NCBI GenBank assembly: GCA_021819435.1
Contig: JAKARB010000002.1
Coordinates: 186,001-250,000 of the forward strand
Reading direction: 5' to 3'
Length of the DNA: 64,000 nucleotides
Source: Pseudomonadota bacterium
GTDB lineage: Bacteria > Pseudomonadota > Gammaproteobacteria > Burkholderiales > Burkholderiaceae_C
Position numbers and translations under genes: made by a program
Shown: positions 51,271-60,176 of the stretch, piece by piece
Numbering within the stretch: the first letter of the stretch is position 1
Layout of the letters: every line of letters begins with the position of its first letter
The notes under the pieces: model-generated
The model's database searches: none
What the model was told of the DNA's origin: nothing
The model's input: the letters and a program-made list of their open reading frames with translations, nothing else

Positions 51271-52557
51271 ATGAGCCAGGAAAACTGGAAATTCGAGACC
51301 CTGTCCGTGCACGCCGGCTACTCGCCGGACCCCACCACCAAGTCGGTGGCCGTGCCCCTGTACCAGACCGTGGCCTACGCCTTCGACAGCGCCCAGCATG
51401 GCGCCGACCTGTTCGACCTCAAGGTGGCGGGCAACATCTACACCCGCATCATGAACCCGACGACCGATGTGCTCGAAAAGCGCATCGCGGCGCTCGAAGG
51501 CGGCATCGGCGCGCTGGCGCTGGCATCGGGCCAGGCCGCCGTCACCTACGCCATCCAGACCATCGCCGAAGCGGGTGACAACTTCGTCTCATCGACAGCG
51601 CTGTACGGCGGCACCTACAACCTCTTCGCGCACACGCTGCCGCAGTACGGCATCACCGCGCGCTTCGCCGACCACCGCGACCCGGCGAGCTTCGAGCGTC
51701 TCATCGATGAGCGCACCAAGGCCATCTTCGTCGAGTCGCTGGGCAACCCTTCTGGCGCCATCACCGACATCGCGCGCATCGCCGAGATCGCGCACCGCCA
51801 CGGCGTGCCGCTGATCGTCGACAACACCGTCCCCAGCCCTTACCTGTGCCGGCCCATTGAGCACGGCGCCGACATCGTCGTGCAGTCGCTGACCAAGTAC
51901 ATCGGTGGCCACGGCACCAGCATCGGTGGCGCCATCATCGACTCGGGCAAGTTCCCGTGGGCCCAGCACAAGGAGCGCTTCAAGCGCCTCAACGAGCCCG
52001 ACGTGAGCTACCACGGCGTGGTCTACACCGAGGCCCTGGGGCCGGCGGCCTACATTGGCCGGGCGCGCGTGGTGCCGCTGCGCAACATGGGCGCGGCGCT
52101 CTCGCCCTTTAACGCCTTCCTGATCTTGCAGGGTGTCGAGACGCTGGGCCTGCGCATGGACCGCATCAGCCAGAACACGCTGAAGATCGCGCAGCACCTG
52201 CAGAAGCACCCGCGCGTGGAGTGGGTCAACTACGCGGGCCTGCCCGATCACCCCGAGCACCACCTGGTGCAGAAGTACCTCTCGGGCCAGGGCTCGGGCG
52301 TGTTGACCTTTGGCGTGCCTGGTGGCCGCCAGGGCGGCGAGCGCTTCCTGGATGCGCTGCAGTTGTTCACGCGCCTGGTCAACATCGGCGACGTGCGCTC
52401 GCTGGCCACGCACCCGGCTTCGACCACGCACCGCCAGCTTGCGCCTGAAGAGCTGGCCAAGGCGGGTGTGACGGAAGACACCGTGCGTCTGTCCATTGGC
52501 ATCGAGCACATCGACGACTTGCTGGCCGACCTCGATCAGGCGTTGGCGAAGGCCTGA
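51271..52557 (+). CDS. metY: O-acetylhomoserine sulfhydrylase-type enzyme
   Basis: 428 residues. FETLSVHAGYSPDPTTKSVA, VAYAFDSAQHGADLFDLKVA and YTRIMNPTTDVLEKRIAALE are hallmark Cys/Met-metabolism PLP enzymes; the PLP lysine is in QSLTKYIGGHGTSIGGAIID. It uses sulfide with O-acetylhomoserine to make homocysteine. ATG 51271 follows a GAAGGAGAA ribosome site. Adjacent to sulfur-transport-like genes, which fits a sulfur theme. Confidence 0.92.
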   Translation: MSQENWKFETLSVHAGYSPDPTTKSVAVPLYQTVAYAFDSAQHGADLFDLKVAGNIYTRIMNPTTDVLEKRIAALEGGIGALALASGQAAVTYAIQTIAEAGDNFVSSTALYGGTYNLFAHTLPQYGITARFADHRDPASFERLIDERTKAIFVESLGNPSGAITDIARIAEIAHRHGVPLIVDNTVPSPYLCRPIEHGADIVVQSLTKYIGGHGTSIGGAIIDSGKFPWAQHKERFKRLNEPDVSYHGVVYTEALGPAAYIGRARVVPLRNMGAALSPFNAFLILQGVETLGLRMDRISQNTLKIAQHLQKHPRVEWVNYAGLPDHPEHHLVQKYLSGQGSGVLTFGVPGGRQGGERFLDALQLFTRLVNIGDVRSLATHPASTTHRQLAPEELAKAGVTEDTVRLSIGIEHIDDLLADLDQALAKA

Positions 52558-52565
52558 TTCGCTGT

Positions 52566-53021
52566 TCAGCGCGGGCGGTTGGTCTGCCTTTGCAGCCAGG
52601 CGCCCGCCAGCATCGCCGGCACGAACACCCACACCTCGGTGTTGCCGGCCAGCAGGCTGGTGATGGCGGGGCCAGGGCAATAGCCGGCCAGGCCCCAGCC
52701 GATGCCGAACAGCAAGGCACCACCCAGCAGACGTCGGTCAATGGCCTTGTTCTGCGGCAGATGGAAGACGTCACCGCAAATGGGCGCTTGGCGTTTTTTC
52801 AGCAGCCACTGGAAGCCGAGCAGGCTCATCAGCACGGCGCCACCCATGACGAAGGCGAGAGCGGGGTTCCATTCACCCGCCACATCCAGGAAGGCTTGCA
52901 CGGTGAGCGGGTCGGTCATGCCCGAAAGGGCCAGCCCCCAACCAAAGAACAGGCCCGCTCCCAATGCGATCAGGAAGCCATGCCAAGGGTGGGTGGAGGC
53001 GGTGTGTGGTGTGGCTGACAT
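52566..53021 (-). CDS. YeeE/YedE-family sulfur transport protein (PmpB-like)
   Basis: 151 residues from ATG 53021, four membrane segments: FLIALGAGLFFGWGLALSGM, LAFVMGGAVLMSLLGFQWLL, LLGGALLFGIGWGLAGYCPG. The GLALSGMTDP and GYCPGPA boxes with conserved Cys are characteristic of thiosulfate/sulfur permeases. Second gene of a leftward pair; length fits the half-size pair type (YeeE/YedE split in two). Confidence 0.82.
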   Translation of the reverse strand: MSATPHTASTHPWHGFLIALGAGLFFGWGLALSGMTDPLTVQAFLDVAGEWNPALAFVMGGAVLMSLLGFQWLLKKRQAPICGDVFHLPQNKAIDRRLLGGALLFGIGWGLAGYCPGPAITSLLAGNTEVWVFVPAMLAGAWLQRQTNRPR

Positions 53022-53083
53022 GCGGGGGGGCTGGTTGGTGTGGGCTGTGCTCGTTGTTGATTGCGGCTGATCGCGGCCCCGCC

Positions 53084-53512
53084 TCATGCCAGCATGTGGC
53101 GCATCACGAAGACGGTGACGCCAGCACTCAGCATGAAGGTGGCGACCGCTGCCAGCGAGCGCACGGACAAGCGGCCCAAACCGCACACGCCGTGCCCGCT
53201 GGTGCAGCCGCTGCCCAGCGAGGTGCCGAAGCCCACCAGCAAGCCCGAAGCGATCAGCAGCGGCACGTTGGCCGTGCGCTCAGGTCGCAGCGGCTGGGCA
53301 GTCCATTGCGTCCACACCCAACCCGCAGCCACCAGCCCAAGCACGAAGCCCGCGCGCCACAGGTTGGCCGCACTCCAGTTCGGGCGGTCCAGCAGCCCGA
53401 AGGCGATGCCGCTGATACCGGCGATTCGGCCCAATCCCATGAGCAGCAGCACCGATGCCGCGCCGATCAGCAAGCCACCCAGCAACGCGGGCATGACGTC
53501 CATCAAGTTCAT
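53084..53512 (-). CDS. YeeE/YedE-family sulfur transport protein (PmpA-like)
   Basis: 142 residues from ATG 53512, with GGAGTCAAGC as ribosome site. Four membrane segments; GISGIAFGLLDRPNWSAANL and FGTSLGSGCTSGHGVCGLGR carry the GSGCTSGHGxCG signature of the family. Partner of the next gene; together they would move reduced sulfur across the inner membrane. The CsoR-type palindrome lies 16 bases upstream. Confidence 0.82.
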   Translation of the reverse strand: MNLMDVMPALLGGLLIGAASVLLLMGLGRIAGISGIAFGLLDRPNWSAANLWRAGFVLGLVAAGWVWTQWTAQPLRPERTANVPLLIASGLLVGFGTSLGSGCTSGHGVCGLGRLSVRSLAAVATFMLSAGVTVFVMRHMLA

Positions 53513-53528
53513 GCTTGACTCCATTCTG

Positions 53529-53544
53529 ATACCCCTAGGAGTAT
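53529..53544. promoter_or_regulatory. CsoR/FrmR-type palindrome before the sulfur transport pair
   Basis: ATACCCCTAGGAGTAT, one mismatch from perfect symmetry, 16 bases upstream of the leftward ATG. The ATAC-C-rich / G-rich-GTAT form is that of DUF156 (CsoR, CstR, FrmR) operators, some of which sense persulfide. The matching regulator is not in the window. Confidence 0.55.
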
Positions 53545-53650
53545 ATGTTGTGGTGCGCTGGATGGCCAGTGTGCCTCCCCCAAAACCTCGCCTGCGTGAC
53601 GCGCTCCGACGCCACGGCGGTAAAGTGGCTGTCACAGCAGCGACCACACC

Positions 53651-54337
53651 ATGAGCCAGCCCATCATCCAGATCTCGCACCTGAGCAAGACCTACCAGCG
53701 TGGCGGTCAACTCATCCCGGTGCTCAACGACATCAACCTCACCGTGCAGCCGGCCGAATTCGTGGCGCTGATGGGGCCCAGTGGTTCGGGCAAGAGCACG
53801 CTGCTGAACCTGATCGCCGGCATCGACCAGCCGAGCTCCGGCACGATCGAAGTGGGCGGGGTGGACATCTCCACTTTGGGCGAGCGCGCCCTGGCCGACT
53901 GGCGTGCGGCGCATGTCGGCTTCATTTTCCAGTTCTACAACCTGATGCCCGTGCTGACGGCCTTCGAGAATGTGGAGCTACCCCTGCTGCTGACCGGCCT
54001 GTCGCGCAAGGAGCGGCGTCAGCATGTCGAGGCGGCGTTGGAGATGGTCCGCCTCACGGACCGCATGGACCACCAGCCGAACGAGCTCTCTGGTGGCCAG
54101 CAGCAGCGTGTGGCCATCGCCCGGGCCCTGGTCACCGACCCGACCCTCATCGTGGCCGACGAACCCACCGGTGACCTCGACCGCCAGACGGGCGAGGAGA
54201 TCCTGGTGCTGTTGGACGAACTGCACCGTGACCTGGGCAAGACCATCGTCATGGTCACGCACGACCCGAAGGCTGCGGCGCGTGCCAGTCGCCAGGTGGA
54301 GCTTGAAAAAGGCGTGCTGGTGGATGCCGCCTCATAG
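53651..54337 (+). CDS. ABC transporter ATP-binding protein (LolD/MacB-like)
   Basis: 228 residues. Walker A GPSGSGKST (42-50), FQFYNLMPVLTAFENVELPL Q-loop region, signature LSGGQQQRVAIARALVTDP, Walker B LIVADEPTGDLD. The NLMPVLTAFENVELPL stretch is typical of the LolD/MacB/FtsE-like subgroup. No permease gene is next to it: the following gene, comF, converges and overlaps its end by six bases. The partner must be elsewhere. Confidence 0.85.
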   Translation: MSQPIIQISHLSKTYQRGGQLIPVLNDINLTVQPAEFVALMGPSGSGKSTLLNLIAGIDQPSSGTIEVGGVDISTLGERALADWRAAHVGFIFQFYNLMPVLTAFENVELPLLLTGLSRKERRQHVEAALEMVRLTDRMDHQPNELSGGQQQRVAIARALVTDPTLIVADEPTGDLDRQTGEEILVLLDELHRDLGKTIVMVTHDPKAAARASRQVELEKGVLVDAAS

Positions 54338-55129
54338 ACCGGAGCCGCGGGCGCCCACTGACTCCGCCGCGGAGCCCGGCACTGCCGCGTCGTCCTCGCT
54401 GGCGCCTGCCATGGTTGAAGGCTGCATCAATGCATCAGGTGTGGGCGTGCGCGCCAGCACCCAGGCCGACAGGCCCGCCACGCCGTGCCGCCTCAGCATG
54501 CGGCTGATTTCGTCAAGTGTGGCGCCGGTGGTGAGCACGTCATCGACCAGGGCGACATGGCGTCCGCGCAGCCGTCCGGCCCACACCGGCCCGACTTGGA
54601 AGGCTCCGTGGATGGCCCTCAGGCGTTCTTCGCTGTCCAGCGTCATGAGCCGAGGCGTGCCACGCGTGCGGACCAAGGCCTCATCGGTGACGGGGCGTTG
54701 CAAGGCTTGGCCCAACCCCTTGGCCAGCAGCCAGGACTGGTTGTAGCCCCGCTCCGCGAGTCGGGCAGCAGAAAGTGGCACGGGCAGGATCAGGTCGACC
54801 CGGTGTGGGCGTTGTCGGATGGCATCGGCCATCAGTTGCACGAAGGTGAGCCGCAGGCTGGCATCACGCTGGAATTTGAAGCGTGAGATCAAGCCGGACC
54901 ACGGCGGCACGTAGTCAAGCGCGGTGATGGCCCGGTCGAACTCGGGTTGGCGGGCTTCGCACGCCGGGCATGCGCCTGCTCGTGCTGCATCGGGCCAGGG
55001 CAGGGCGCAACGCAGACATCGTGGCAGGTCGATTCGCCAGGTGCGCACGCAGGCGCTGCACACGGCCTGGGACTGCCAGCGCCCGCACATGGCACACAAG
55101 CCCGACCAAGCCGGCAGCTTGCGGGGCAT
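54332..55129 (-). CDS. comF: ComF-like phosphoribosyltransferase
   Basis: 265 residues. N-terminal zinc site CAMCGRWQSQAVCSAC then LPRCLRCALPWP. C-terminal type I PRTase: LPVPLSAARLAERGYNQSWL and the PRPP motif VALVDDVLTTGATLDEIS. ComF proteins are linked to DNA uptake and replication restart in other bacteria. The C-terminal 35 residues are an unusual Ala/Ser extension. Divergent from the BioC-like gene, a usual Burkholderiales pairing. Confidence 0.85.
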   Translation of the reverse strand: MPRKLPAWSGLCAMCGRWQSQAVCSACVRTWRIDLPRCLRCALPWPDAARAGACPACEARQPEFDRAITALDYVPPWSGLISRFKFQRDASLRLTFVQLMADAIRQRPHRVDLILPVPLSAARLAERGYNQSWLLAKGLGQALQRPVTDEALVRTRGTPRLMTLDSEERLRAIHGAFQVGPVWAGRLRGRHVALVDDVLTTGATLDEISRMLRRHGVAGLSAWVLARTPTPDALMQPSTMAGASEDDAAVPGSAAESVGARGSGL

Positions 55130-55344
55130 CCAGGAAGGCAGGGATGGGAGCAAATGGCGCGGCAAGGAAGGACAAAAGGGTGTGCAAAGCGTTTGAAATC
55201 CCCGGCGAAAAGCGGGCAGGCGTGGAATCAATATACTGAGCGGCCCCTCTGCGAGGGAATCGCCCTTGCGTGGGCGTTCAAGTGGGCGCCGTCGCGGGTT
55301 TCGCGGGTGCTCATGCGGGCGCGCAGCACGCCTGGCCAGGCCCC

Positions 55345-56307
55345 ATGACCGACGCACCTCTGCCTTCCTCCGCCCCCCAGCCATCTCCGGCCGCGATTGC
55401 GCTGCCGCCGTGCGCCCCCGATCCCGCGGCGCTGCGCCATCAGCACCTGCGCCTCGCCCATCTGTCTGAGCGCCCTTGGCTGCACGAGGAGGTTGCGCGC
55501 CGCCTGGCGGCCAAACTGGAGCCCATCCGCATCGAGCCCACTGATTGGGTCGACTGGTCTGCCTGGCTCGGCGCGGGCGAAGGCCTGGTGGCCGAGCGCT
55601 ACCCGCAGGCGCGCCGCTGGGTGGTGGAGCCCACGCCTGAACTGGCCGAACGCAGTCGCATGCAGGCGCGAGCGCAAGGTGGATGGCTGGGCCGATTGCT
55701 TTCGTCCAGGCCACCCGTGCTCACCGAGCCGGTTGCTCAGGCCCCATGGCCGAAAGACGGTGTTCAGATGCTCTGGGCCAACATGACCTTGCATGGCGCG
55801 CCAGACCTCAAGGCGCTGATAGGCGCCTGGCATCGTCACCTGGCGATCGGTGGTTTCCTGATGTGCTCCGGACTCGGGCCCGACACCGCCCGCGAGCTGC
55901 GGGGGCTTTATCGGGAACTGGGCTGGCCGATGCCGACAATCGATTTCATCGACATGCACGACCTGGGCGATGAATTGCTGCAAGCCGGCTTCAGCGATCC
56001 GGTCATGGACATGGAGCGCCTGACGCTGACTTGGGCCAGCCCCGAAGCCATGCTCGATGAGCTGCGAACCTGGGGCGGCAACGTGTCGCGAGGGCGGATG
56101 GCCGGGCTGCGCACCCCACGCTGGAAACAGGGTCTTCTCGGACACATCCGCGAACGCCTGGCGCGGCAGGACGGGTGCGTTGCGTTGACGGTGGAGCTGG
56201 TTTACGGCCACGCCGTCAAGCCCGAGCCACGCGCCAGGGTGGCCCCTGAAACCCGCGTTTCGCTTGATGACATGCGTCGGATGGTGCGCAAGCCGGGCCA
56301 TCCCTGA
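55345..56307 (+). CDS. BioC-like methyltransferase with altered SAM motif
   Basis: 320 residues. MLWANMTLHGAPDLKALIGA, WHRHLAIGGFLMCSGLGPDT, ELRGLY and then IDFIDMHDLGDELLQAGFSD, PVMDMERLTLTWASPEAML follow malonyl-ACP O-methyltransferase (BioC) closely. The SAM glycine motif, normally near GCGTG, reads WLGAGEG, and the strand before it is VDWSA, so binding may be altered. The Pro-rich N-terminus is variable. Could be biotin-related or a diverged paralogue. Confidence 0.7.
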   Translation: MTDAPLPSSAPQPSPAAIALPPCAPDPAALRHQHLRLAHLSERPWLHEEVARRLAAKLEPIRIEPTDWVDWSAWLGAGEGLVAERYPQARRWVVEPTPELAERSRMQARAQGGWLGRLLSSRPPVLTEPVAQAPWPKDGVQMLWANMTLHGAPDLKALIGAWHRHLAIGGFLMCSGLGPDTARELRGLYRELGWPMPTIDFIDMHDLGDELLQAGFSDPVMDMERLTLTWASPEAMLDELRTWGGNVSRGRMAGLRTPRWKQGLLGHIRERLARQDGCVALTVELVYGHAVKPEPRARVAPETRVSLDDMRRMVRKPGHP

Positions 56308-56516
56308 CGTCCGCTGTGTGGCGGCATCGCCTCGCCGCCGTGGCATTCGCGCGCAAACTGCGGGTTATTCATAGCACGGCTTGCATGATTCCTTGTTGAG
56401 GCAGCGCAAGTGGCTGGCTAGAATGAATTTCATCGGATGCAGGGAACCCCCTGTTCCCGTGTCCATGCTGGAGCGATCCTCCAGGTGTGAATTCAGTCAG
56501 CCGGAGACTTGGCGAG

Positions 56517-57071
56517 ATGACCGCCACAGCGTCACCCGTCCACATGCTGCCATCCGCCCCGTTGCGATTCGGGGTTTGGCGTGCCCTCCCGGTGTCCCGG
56601 CGTTCGCGGCAGGCAGCCGCCCACGAAGCCTGGCAGGCCGAGTGGCGTCTGGCGCGCGTGCTGCCGCTCTCTGCTTTCCGCTTCGGGCTCATTTGCCTGA
56701 CGCTCTTGCTCGCGGCAGGCATCGTGCTTGCCATGTCAAACGGAGCGGTGCAGCCCTGGCTGTCTGGCCTGGCGGTTGCTGGCACACTGAGTGTGATCGG
56801 TGTCATGCAATTGGCCCGCATCGCCTCGGACGGCGAACACATCGCGATGCGCGCAGGCCTTGTTCGCGTCACCCAACGCCACGCCGGTCGGGTGCGCACC
56901 ACCGATTTCATGCCCCGCTGGATGCGCATCGAACCCGAGCGGCACGATCGCTCTTTGATCCGCCTTTCGGGGCAGGGGCGTTCGGTCACGGTTGGCGTTC
57001 ACATCCCGCCTCAAGAGCGCCGCCAGCTTGCCGACGAACTCCGCTGGGCCTTGCGGCAGCTCGACGAGTGA
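56517..57071 (+). CDS. DUF2244 membrane protein
   Basis: 184 residues from ATG 56517. Two membrane helices (FGLICLTLLLAAGIVLAMSN; LSGLAVAGTLSVIGVMQLAR), then a soluble domain with RIASDGEHIAMRAGLVRVTQ and a helical end. DUF2244 genes typically precede cytochrome oxidase subunit II in this group. It is the likely first gene of the oxidase operon. Function unknown. Confidence 0.75.
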   Translation: MTATASPVHMLPSAPLRFGVWRALPVSRRSRQAAAHEAWQAEWRLARVLPLSAFRFGLICLTLLLAAGIVLAMSNGAVQPWLSGLAVAGTLSVIGVMQLARIASDGEHIAMRAGLVRVTQRHAGRVRTTDFMPRWMRIEPERHDRSLIRLSGQGRSVTVGVHIPPQERRQLADELRWALRQLDE

Positions 57072-57158
57072 GTTTTCCCCACCGCATCGCCCGGCCTGAT
57101 GCGCTCAGCGCGGCAGGCCAGACAACCGCGTTCCACCCATGAAGTGAAGAGCAACGAG

Positions 57159-58331
57159 ATGAGCCAAGTTCCTGGGATCCGAATGAATGCATGGCGCCGC
57201 CCCTTGGTCGCCATCGCTTCGCTGTGCCTGGTGGCGTCCGCCTGGGCCGTCAACGACCTGCCGGGCGGCCCCGCCGTGCGCCAGATCGACCTGCCCGCGC
57301 CCGTCACCAAGGTGGCGGCGGCGCAGCAAGGGCTGCATTACATGATGCTCTACATCTGCCTGGCCATCTTCATCGGTGTGTTCGGGGTGATGTTCTATTC
57401 CATCTACAAGCACCGCAAGTCCAAGGGCCACAAGCCCGCCGATTTCCACGAGTCCACCACCGTCGAAATCATCTGGACCATCGTCCCCTTCCTGATCGTC
57501 ATCGGCATGGCCTTGCCGGCCACCAAGGTTGTCGTGGCCCAGAAGGACACCACCAACGCCGACCTCACCATCAAGGCGGTGGGCATGCAGTGGAAGTGGG
57601 GCTACGAGTACCTCAATGGCGAGGGCGAGGGCATCCAGTTCATCTCCACGCTCGATGCCAGCCAGCGTGCGCTGTCCGATGCCGGCACGCCCGCCGGCGA
57701 TGACTACCTGCTGAAAGTCGACAACGCCATGGTGGTGCCCGTGGACAAAAAGGTCCGCATCATCACCACGGCCAACGACGTGATCCACTCCTTCATGGTG
57801 CCGGCTTTCGGCATCAAGCAAGACGCCATCCCCGGCTTCGTGCGCGACACATGGTTCCGCGCCGAGAAGGTGGGCGACTACTACGGCCAGTGCGTCGAGC
57901 TGTGCGGCAAAGAGCACGCCTACATGCCCATCCACGTCAAGGTGGTCACGGCTGAGGACTACGCCAAGTGGGTCGACACCAAGCGCAAGGAAATGGCCGC
58001 CAAGGCCGACGATCCGAACAAGGTCTGGACGCTCGATGCCCTGATCGCCCGAGGCGAGAAGGTCTACAACGCCAACTGCGCGGCCTGCCACCAGCCCAAC
58101 GGCAAAGGCGGCGGCGCTATCAAGCCGCTCGATGGTTCGCCCGTGGTGCTCGACAGCGATCGCGGCAAGCAGATCCACGTGCTGCTCAACGGTCAGAACA
58201 ACATCATGCCTTCGTGGAAGCAGTTGTCCGACACCGAGATCGCAGCGGTCATCACCTTCACCAAGAACCATTGGTCGAACAAAACGGGCCAGTTGGTGCA
58301 GCCCGCCGAAGTGCTGGCCGCGCGCAAGTGA
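57159..58331 (+). CDS. coxB: Cytochrome c oxidase subunit II with fused cytochrome c
   Basis: 390 residues from ATG 57159. Signal peptide, two membrane helices (MLYICLAIFIGVFGVMFYSI; IIWTIVPFLIVIGMALPATK) and the CuA domain: VIHSFMVPAFGIKQDAIPGF, then YYGQCVELCGKEHAYMP with the CuA Cys/His/Met ligands. The C-terminal 110 residues are a cytochrome c domain with haem motif CAACH. It accepts electrons from cytochrome c; the fusion is caa3-like. Confidence 0.94.
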   Translation: MSQVPGIRMNAWRRPLVAIASLCLVASAWAVNDLPGGPAVRQIDLPAPVTKVAAAQQGLHYMMLYICLAIFIGVFGVMFYSIYKHRKSKGHKPADFHESTTVEIIWTIVPFLIVIGMALPATKVVVAQKDTTNADLTIKAVGMQWKWGYEYLNGEGEGIQFISTLDASQRALSDAGTPAGDDYLLKVDNAMVVPVDKKVRIITTANDVIHSFMVPAFGIKQDAIPGFVRDTWFRAEKVGDYYGQCVELCGKEHAYMPIHVKVVTAEDYAKWVDTKRKEMAAKADDPNKVWTLDALIARGEKVYNANCAACHQPNGKGGGAIKPLDGSPVVLDSDRGKQIHVLLNGQNNIMPSWKQLSDTEIAAVITFTKNHWSNKTGQLVQPAEVLAARK

Positions 58332-58400
58332 CCTGCCAGCGTGAACCGGACCTCCGCACCGAGAACCGACAGCCCGACCTGATCTTCGAAAGGACGCTCC

Positions 58401-60026
58401 ATGAGCGCAGTGCTTGACCACGGTGGCCACGGCCACGACGGCCACGAAGGCCACCACGACCACCCGCATGGCTGGCGTCGCTGGGTGTTCGCCACCAACC
58501 ACAAGGACATCGGCACCCTGTACATGCTGTTCTCGCTGACGATGCTGATGATCGGCGGCGTGCTGGCGCTGGGCATCCGCGCCGAGCTGTTCAAGCCAGG
58601 GCTGCAACTGGTCAACCCCGAGCTGTTCAACCAGCTCACGACCATGCACGGCATCATCATGGTGTTCGGCGCGATCATGCCGGCCTTCGTGGGTTTCGCG
58701 AACTGGATGCTGCCGCTTCAGATCGGCGCGTCTGACATGGCTTTCGCGCGCATGAACAACTTCAGCTTCTGGCTGATGATCCCGGCGGCCATCATGCTGG
58801 TGAGCTCGTTCTTCATGCCCGGTGGCGCGCCCGCCGCCGGCTGGACGCTCTACGCGCCGCTGACCTTGCAGATGGGCCCCTCGATGGACGCCGGCATCTT
58901 CGCGATGCACATCCTGGGCGCGTCTTCCATCATGGGCTCGATCAACATCATCGTGACCATCCTGAACATGCGCGCACCGGGCATGACGCTCATGAAGATG
59001 CCCATGTTTGCCTGGACCTGGCTGATCACCGCCTACCTGCTGATCGCGGTGATGCCTGTGCTGGCCGGTGCCATCACGATGACGCTGACCGACCGCCACT
59101 TCGGCACCAGCTTCTTCAACCCGGCTGGCGGCGGCGACCCGATCATGTACCAGCACATCTTCTGGTTCTTCGGCCACCCCGAGGTCTACATCATGATCTT
59201 GCCGGCGTTCGGCATCATCAGCCAGATCGTGCCGGCCTTCGCGCGCAAGAAGCTGTTCGGCTACGCGTCGATGGTGTATGCCACGGCATCGATTGCCATC
59301 CTGAGCTTCATCGTGTGGGCCCACCACATGTTCGCCACCGGCATGCCGGTGACCGGCCAGCTGTTCTTCATGTACGCGACCATGCTGATCTCGGTGCCCA
59401 CGGGCGTGAAGGTCTTCAACTGGATCGCGACGATGTGGCGTGGCTCCATGACCTTCGAGAGCCCGATGCTGTGGGCCGTGGGCTTCATCTTCGTGTTCAC
59501 CATGGGCGGCTTCACGGGGCTGATCTGCTCGGTGGCGCCCATCGACACGCAAATCCAGGACACGTACTACGTGGTGGCGCACTTCCACTACGTGCTGGTG
59601 GCCGGCTCGCTGTTTGCGCTGTTCGCCGGCTTCTACTACTGGGCCCCGAAGTGGACGGGCGTGATGGTGCCGGAGTGGAAGGGCAAGCTGCACTTCTGGT
59701 GGTCGCTGATCGCCTTCAACGTCACCTTCTTCCCGATGCACTTCCTGGGGCTGGCTGGCATGCCACGCCGCTATGCCGACTACCCCATGCAGTTCGCTGA
59801 CTACAACGCCATCGCGTCGGTGGGGGCCTTCGCCTTTGGCTTCGCGCAGGTGTATTTCATCTTCGGTGTGCTGATCCCCGCCATGCGCGGCAAGGGTGAG
59901 CCGGCGCCGGCCAAGCCATGGGAAGGCGCAGAAGGCCTGGAGTGGGAAGTGCCGTCGCCGGCCCCCTTCCACACCTTCGAGAACCCGCCCAAGCTCGATG
60001 CCACGGCAACCAAGGTGATCGGCTGA
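58401..60026 (+). CDS. ctaD: Cytochrome c oxidase subunit I
   Basis: 541 residues, twelve membrane helices. His-rich start HGGHGHDGHEGHHDHPHG. MHGIIMVFGAIMPAFVGFAN holds the haem a ligand; FFGHPEVYIMILPAFGIISQ and VWAHHMFATGMPVTG hold CuB ligands and the cross-linked Tyr; FHYVLVAGSLFALFAGFYYW includes the haem ligands. It reduces O2 at the haem a3-CuB centre and pumps protons. Core of the operon. Confidence 0.96.
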   Translation: MSAVLDHGGHGHDGHEGHHDHPHGWRRWVFATNHKDIGTLYMLFSLTMLMIGGVLALGIRAELFKPGLQLVNPELFNQLTTMHGIIMVFGAIMPAFVGFANWMLPLQIGASDMAFARMNNFSFWLMIPAAIMLVSSFFMPGGAPAAGWTLYAPLTLQMGPSMDAGIFAMHILGASSIMGSINIIVTILNMRAPGMTLMKMPMFAWTWLITAYLLIAVMPVLAGAITMTLTDRHFGTSFFNPAGGGDPIMYQHIFWFFGHPEVYIMILPAFGIISQIVPAFARKKLFGYASMVYATASIAILSFIVWAHHMFATGMPVTGQLFFMYATMLISVPTGVKVFNWIATMWRGSMTFESPMLWAVGFIFVFTMGGFTGLICSVAPIDTQIQDTYYVVAHFHYVLVAGSLFALFAGFYYWAPKWTGVMVPEWKGKLHFWWSLIAFNVTFFPMHFLGLAGMPRRYADYPMQFADYNAIASVGAFAFGFAQVYFIFGVLIPAMRGKGEPAPAKPWEGAEGLEWEVPSPAPFHTFENPPKLDATATKVIG

Positions 60027-60037
60027 GGATGCAAGCC

Positions 60038-60166
60038 ATGTCCGAGCTCGTTGACAAGTCGGCCCAGCGCGCGCGCAACGTGCGCCTGGCCCTGATCCTG
60101 GCGTCGGTTGCTGCGGCCTTCTTCGTGGGCTTCGTGGTGAAGATCGCCTTGCTGGGCAAGGCTTGA
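60038..60166 (+). CDS. Cytochrome oxidase small assembly protein
   Basis: 42 residues from ATG 60038 (ATG 60029 is alternative): MSELVDKSAQRARNVRLALI then one membrane helix (ASVAAAFFVGFVVKIALL). This tiny single-pass protein between ctaD and ctaG is conserved in Burkholderiales oxidase operons. Ends ten bases before ctaG. Confidence 0.75.
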   Translation: MSELVDKSAQRARNVRLALILASVAAAFFVGFVVKIALLGKA

Positions 60167-60176
60167 GCCGGGCACC

